This document shows positions 7,295 through 9,962 of a DNA stretch of 9,962 nucleotides, in pieces. The DNA is from Methylotenera_A sp031369365. Lineage in GTDB: Bacteria > Pseudomonadota > Gammaproteobacteria > Burkholderiales > Methylophilaceae. The stretch is from contig JANMOP010000074.1 of the NCBI GenBank assembly GCA_031369365.1, positions 1 through 9,962 on the forward strand. The letters run 5' to 3'. The notes beneath the pieces are model-generated. The model did no database searches, was not told the DNA's origin, and saw only the letters and a program-made list of their open reading frames with translations. Position numbers and translations under genes: made by a program. Position 1 is the first letter of the stretch. Each line of letters begins with the position of its first letter.

Positions 7295-7765
7295 ATGCCA
7301 AGACGTAGAGAAGTTCCCAAACGTATTATTTTGCCAGATCCAAAATTTGGTAGCCAAGAAGTATCTAAGTTTGTAAACGTGTTGATGACTGGTGGCAAAA
7401 AATCAGTGGCAGAGCGTATTTTATACGGCGCATTTGATCAAATCACCACAAAGATTAGCAAAGACGCGGTAGAAGTGTTTACCCTTGCGCTAACTAACCT
7501 ACGTCCGCTGGTTGAGGTTAAAAGCCGCCGTGTTGGTGGTGCTAACTACCAAGTCCCAGTTGAAGTGCGCCCAAGCCGTCGTAGTGCGTTGGCAATGCGT
7601 TGGTTGCGTGACGCTGCGCGTAAACGTGGTGAAAAATCAATGGGCTTACGCTTAGCGGCTGAGTTGATTGAAGCTTCGGAAGGCCGTGGTTCTGCCATGA
7701 AAAAACGTGAAGAAGTGCACCGTATGGCAGAAGCGAATAAAGCATTCTCACACTTTAGGTTTTAA
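7295..7765 (+). CDS. rpsG: 30S ribosomal protein S7 (156 aa)
   Basis: S7 is the primary 16S rRNA-binding protein that nucleates assembly of the 30S head and lies near the E-site tRNA and mRNA exit. The sequence matches the family from MPRRR to the end: basic N-terminal arm (PRRREVPKR), LPDPKFGS, GGKKSVAERI, then the rRNA- and tRNA-contacting beta hairpin at about residues 72-90 (VEVKSRRVGGANYQVPVEV), RPSRRSALAMRW, KRGEKSMGLRLAAEL, and the C-terminal KKREEVHRMAEANKAF. The 156-residue length is the common form and lacks the C-terminal extension of E. coli K-12 S7. The start ATG is preceded by a weak Shine-Dalgarno (AAGAG at 7284-7288, six bases upstream), consistent with translation that depends on coupling to rpsL or on leader RNA structure. 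Stop is TAA. In E. coli this protein is the str operon's translational repressor. Confidence 0.99.
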   Translation: MPRRREVPKRIILPDPKFGSQEVSKFVNVLMTGGKKSVAERILYGAFDQITTKISKDAVEVFTLALTNLRPLVEVKSRRVGGANYQVPVEVRPSRRSALAMRWLRDAARKRGEKSMGLRLAAELIEASEGRGSAMKKREEVHRMAEANKAFSHFRF

Positions 7766-7798
7766 TCTGAAGGTTAAGTTTAGTAAATTAGTTTTCTC

Positions 7799-7814
7799 GC
7801 TCTTTAAGAATTTA
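7799..7814 (+). promoter_or_regulatory. boxA-like NusB/S10 antitermination motif upstream of fusA
   Basis: GCTCTTTAAGAATTTA in the rpsG-fusA gap differs at one base from the E. coli rrn leader boxA region as I recall it (GCTCTTTAACAATTTA). In rRNA operons this RNA element recruits NusB and S10 (NusE) to make polymerase resist termination. It lies 31 bases before the fusA start codon on the sense strand. No boxC-like sequence was recognised nearby. A functional role here is inference; an AT-rich gap could produce part of the match by chance. Confidence 0.45.
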
Positions 7815-7830
7815 AGATTGAATTGATAGC

Positions 7831-7835
7831 AAAGG
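7831..7835 (+). promoter_or_regulatory. Ribosome binding site of fusA, supporting a GTG start
   Basis: AAAGG lies nine bases before the GTG at 7845. The in-frame codon three positions upstream of the GTG (7836-7838) is TAA and no ATG intervenes, so the GTG is the only reasonable start. It gives (M)ARITPIERYRNIGISAH, the standard EF-G N-terminus. Confidence 0.75.
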
Positions 7836-7844
7836 TAAAGTATT

Positions 7845-9935
7845 GTGGCTCGTATAACCCCTATTGAACGCTACCGTAACATTGGTATTTCTGCGCATAT
7901 TGACGCTGGTAAAACAACGACAACAGAACGTATTCTTTTCTACACAGGCGTCAACCATAAAATTGGTGAAGTACATGATGGCGCGGCCACCATGGATTGG
8001 ATGGAACAAGAGCAAGAGCGCGGCATTACTATTACCTCTGCGGCCACTACCTGCTTTTGGTCTGGTATGGCAAAACAATTCGATCAACACCGCATTAACA
8101 TTATTGATACCCCAGGCCACGTTGACTTTACCATTGAAGTAGAGCGTTCAATGCGTGTGCTAGATGGCGCATGTATGGTGTATTGTGCGGTGGGCGGTGT
8201 GCAACCACAATCTGAAACGGTATGGCGCCAAGCCAACAAATACAAAGTGCCACGTTTAGCGTTCGTCAACAAGATGGATCGTGCTGGTGCTGACTTCTTT
8301 AAAGTGTACGACCAAATGCGTGCACGTCTCAAAGCCAATCCAGTTCCGTTGCAAGTGCCTATCGGTGCCGAAGATAAATTCGAAGGCGTAGTCGATTTAA
8401 TCAAAATGAAAGCGGTGTATTGGGATGATGCATCTCAAGGCATGAAATTTGATTACCGTGAAATTCCAGCTGATTTAAAAGCATTATGCGATAAATGGCG
8501 CGAAAACATGGTAGAAGCTGCGGCTGAAGCCAATGAAGAGCTGATGAACAAATACCTTGAAGAAGGCAGCTTGTCAGAAGAGGAAATTTTAAAAGGTTTG
8601 CGTATGCGTACCATTGCCTTTGAAATTGTACCTATGGTGTGTGGTTCAGCCTTTAAAAACAAAGGTGTACAAGCCATGCTGGATAAAGTCATTGAATTGA
8701 TGCCAGCACCAACTGATATTCCACCCACCAAAGCAGAAGATGGTGATGGTAATGAAATTCGCCTCAAAGCCTCAGATGACGAAAAATTTTCTGCATTAGC
8801 CTTTAAAATTATGACAGATCCGTTCGTGGGTCAGTTAATTTTCTTCCGCGTTTATTCTGGTGTGATTAACGCAGGCGATACCGTTTACAACCCGATTAAA
8901 GGCAAAAAAGAACGAATTGGCCGTATCGTGCAGATGCATGCCAACACACGTGAACCGTTAACTGAAGTGCGTGCTGGAGATATTGCTGCTGCCATTGGTT
9001 TAAAAGATGCCACCACTGGTGATACTTTATGCGCAGTGAATGAAGAAATCATTCTTGAGCGCATGATATTTCCAGAGCCAGTCATTCACGTTGCGGTAGA
9101 ACCAAAGACAAAAGTTGACCAAGAAAAAATGGGTGTTGCTTTGAACCGTTTAGCGCAAGAAGACCCTTCTTTCCGCGTTAAAACTGATGAAGAAACCAAC
9201 CAAACCATTATTTCAGGCATGGGCGAGTTGCACCTTGAGATTTTAGTTGATCGTATGAGACGCGAATTTGGTGTAGAAGCCAACGTAGGCGCACCACAAG
9301 TAGCATACCGTGAAGCGATTAAGAAAAAGGTTGAAGTTGAAGGTAAGTTTGTTAAGCAGTCTGGCGGTAAAGGTCAATATGGCCACGTTTGGTTAATTTT
9401 GGAGCCTAACGAACCAGGCAAAGGCTTTGAATTCATCGACGCGATTAAGGGTGGCACGGTGCCACGCGAGTTTATTCCTGCGGTTGAAAAAGGCTTACGT
9501 GAAACCATCCCATCAGGTGTTTTAGCTGGCTTCCCAGTGGTTGATGTCAAGGTAACTTTATTTGATGGCTCATACCATGACGTTGACTCAAACGAAAACG
9601 CCTTTAAAATGGCAGCCTCTATCGGCTTTAAAGATGGTATGCGTAAGGCAGACCCAATATTACTAGAGCCGATGATGGCGGTAGAAATTGAAACGCCTGA
9701 AGACTACATGGGCGACATTATGGGCGACTTGTCTTCACGTCGGGGTATTATTCAAGGTATGGAAGATAACGCTACAGGTAAAGTGATTCGTGCTGAAGTG
9801 CCGTTGGCTGAGATGTTTGGTTATTCAACAACCGTGCGTTCACTGTCTCAAGGTCGCGCGTCTTACAGCATGGAATTTAAGCATTACACGGAAGCACCTA
9901 GAAACGTGGCGGAAGCCATTATGAACAAGAAGTAA
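7845..9935 (+). CDS. fusA: Elongation factor G (696 aa)
   Basis: EF-G is the GTPase that translocates tRNA and mRNA after peptide transfer and, with RRF, recycles ribosomes. The G domain has all signature motifs: P-loop AHIDAGKTT (17-25), switch I ERGITITSAAT (58-68), DTPGH (88-92) with catalytic H92, NKMD (142-145) and CGSAFKNKG (266-274), with the G' insert between about 160 and 250. Domain II follows to about 400. Domain III includes ISGMGELHLEIL, and domain IV starts near VEVEGKFVKQSGGKGQYGHV. Its tip loop GSYHDVDSNENAF carries H578, equivalent to E. coli H583 that reaches the decoding site. Domain V holds LLEPMMAVEIETPEDYMGD and SSRRGIIQGM. The length is typical. It begins with GTG after a 79-bp gap, so it may be regulated with rpsG. 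Stop is TAA, and the remaining 27 bases of the window contain no gene start that I can identify. Confidence 0.99.
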   Translation: MARITPIERYRNIGISAHIDAGKTTTTERILFYTGVNHKIGEVHDGAATMDWMEQEQERGITITSAATTCFWSGMAKQFDQHRINIIDTPGHVDFTIEVERSMRVLDGACMVYCAVGGVQPQSETVWRQANKYKVPRLAFVNKMDRAGADFFKVYDQMRARLKANPVPLQVPIGAEDKFEGVVDLIKMKAVYWDDASQGMKFDYREIPADLKALCDKWRENMVEAAAEANEELMNKYLEEGSLSEEEILKGLRMRTIAFEIVPMVCGSAFKNKGVQAMLDKVIELMPAPTDIPPTKAEDGDGNEIRLKASDDEKFSALAFKIMTDPFVGQLIFFRVYSGVINAGDTVYNPIKGKKERIGRIVQMHANTREPLTEVRAGDIAAAIGLKDATTGDTLCAVNEEIILERMIFPEPVIHVAVEPKTKVDQEKMGVALNRLAQEDPSFRVKTDEETNQTIISGMGELHLEILVDRMRREFGVEANVGAPQVAYREAIKKKVEVEGKFVKQSGGKGQYGHVWLILEPNEPGKGFEFIDAIKGGTVPREFIPAVEKGLRETIPSGVLAGFPVVDVKVTLFDGSYHDVDSNENAFKMAASIGFKDGMRKADPILLEPMMAVEIETPEDYMGDIMGDLSSRRGIIQGMEDNATGKVIRAEVPLAEMFGYSTTVRSLSQGRASYSMEFKHYTEAPRNVAEAIMNKK

Positions 9936-9962
9936 ATATTTTTAATATATTGAATATCAACC

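Noticed and set aside
7818..7846. Possible promoter TTGAAT-17-TATTGT just before fusA.
   Set aside because: Only four of six bases match in each hexamer, and the start site would fall inside the fusA coding sequence.
7864..8142. 92-codon + strand frame inside the start of fusA.
   Set aside because: It is out of frame with the EF-G P-loop and switch regions and has no family features.

Overview
This window holds the 3' part of the beta operon and the start of the str operon of a bacterial chromosome. All genes are on the + strand, in the order rpoB (5' end cut off) – rpoC – rpsL – rpsG – fusA. It is core transcription and translation machinery, with no mobile elements, phage genes, CRISPR, tRNA or rRNA genes. 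The proteins read as a Gram-negative proteobacterium. Beta and beta' both carry the proteobacterial lineage-specific insertions, and their sequences look betaproteobacterial. The AT-leaning codon use (many TTG/TTA leucines, AAA lysines) would fit a moderate-GC betaproteobacterium such as a member of the Methylophilaceae. That family-level guess is inference from memory and is uncertain.

Layout. Bases 2-2320 encode the last 772 residues of RpoB. A 40-bp gap (2321-2360) contains a compact perfect hairpin and a strong ribosome binding site, followed by rpoC (2361-6629). The 172-bp gap 6630-6801 is the most information-rich non-coding stretch. It has a strong sigma70-type promoter (TTGACA, 17 bp, TAGAAT) whose -35 box lies in one arm of a perfect 10-bp inverted repeat. 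That repeat sits inside two further nested complementary pairs, and a hairpin with a T-run follows in the leader. Then come rpsL (6802-7188), a 106-bp gap with crossing complementary segments at the place where S7 autoregulation acts in E. coli, and rpsG (7295-7765). A 79-bp gap with a striking boxA-like sequence precedes fusA (7845-9935, GTG start). The final 27 bases hold no gene; tuf is the usual next gene but is not visible.

How they work together. RpoB and RpoC form the catalytic core of RNA polymerase. S12 and S7 are decoding-centre and head proteins of the 30S subunit, and EF-G drives translocation. All catalytic and metal-binding residues that I checked are present, so every gene appears functional.

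No undescribed protein system is present. What deserves a second look is in the intergenic RNA/DNA signals: the dyad-embedded str promoter, the nested repeats that would fold only in read-through RNA, the candidate S7 element, the boxA-like element before fusA, and the rpoB-rpoC hairpin. All of these are sequence-level inferences without experimental support here.
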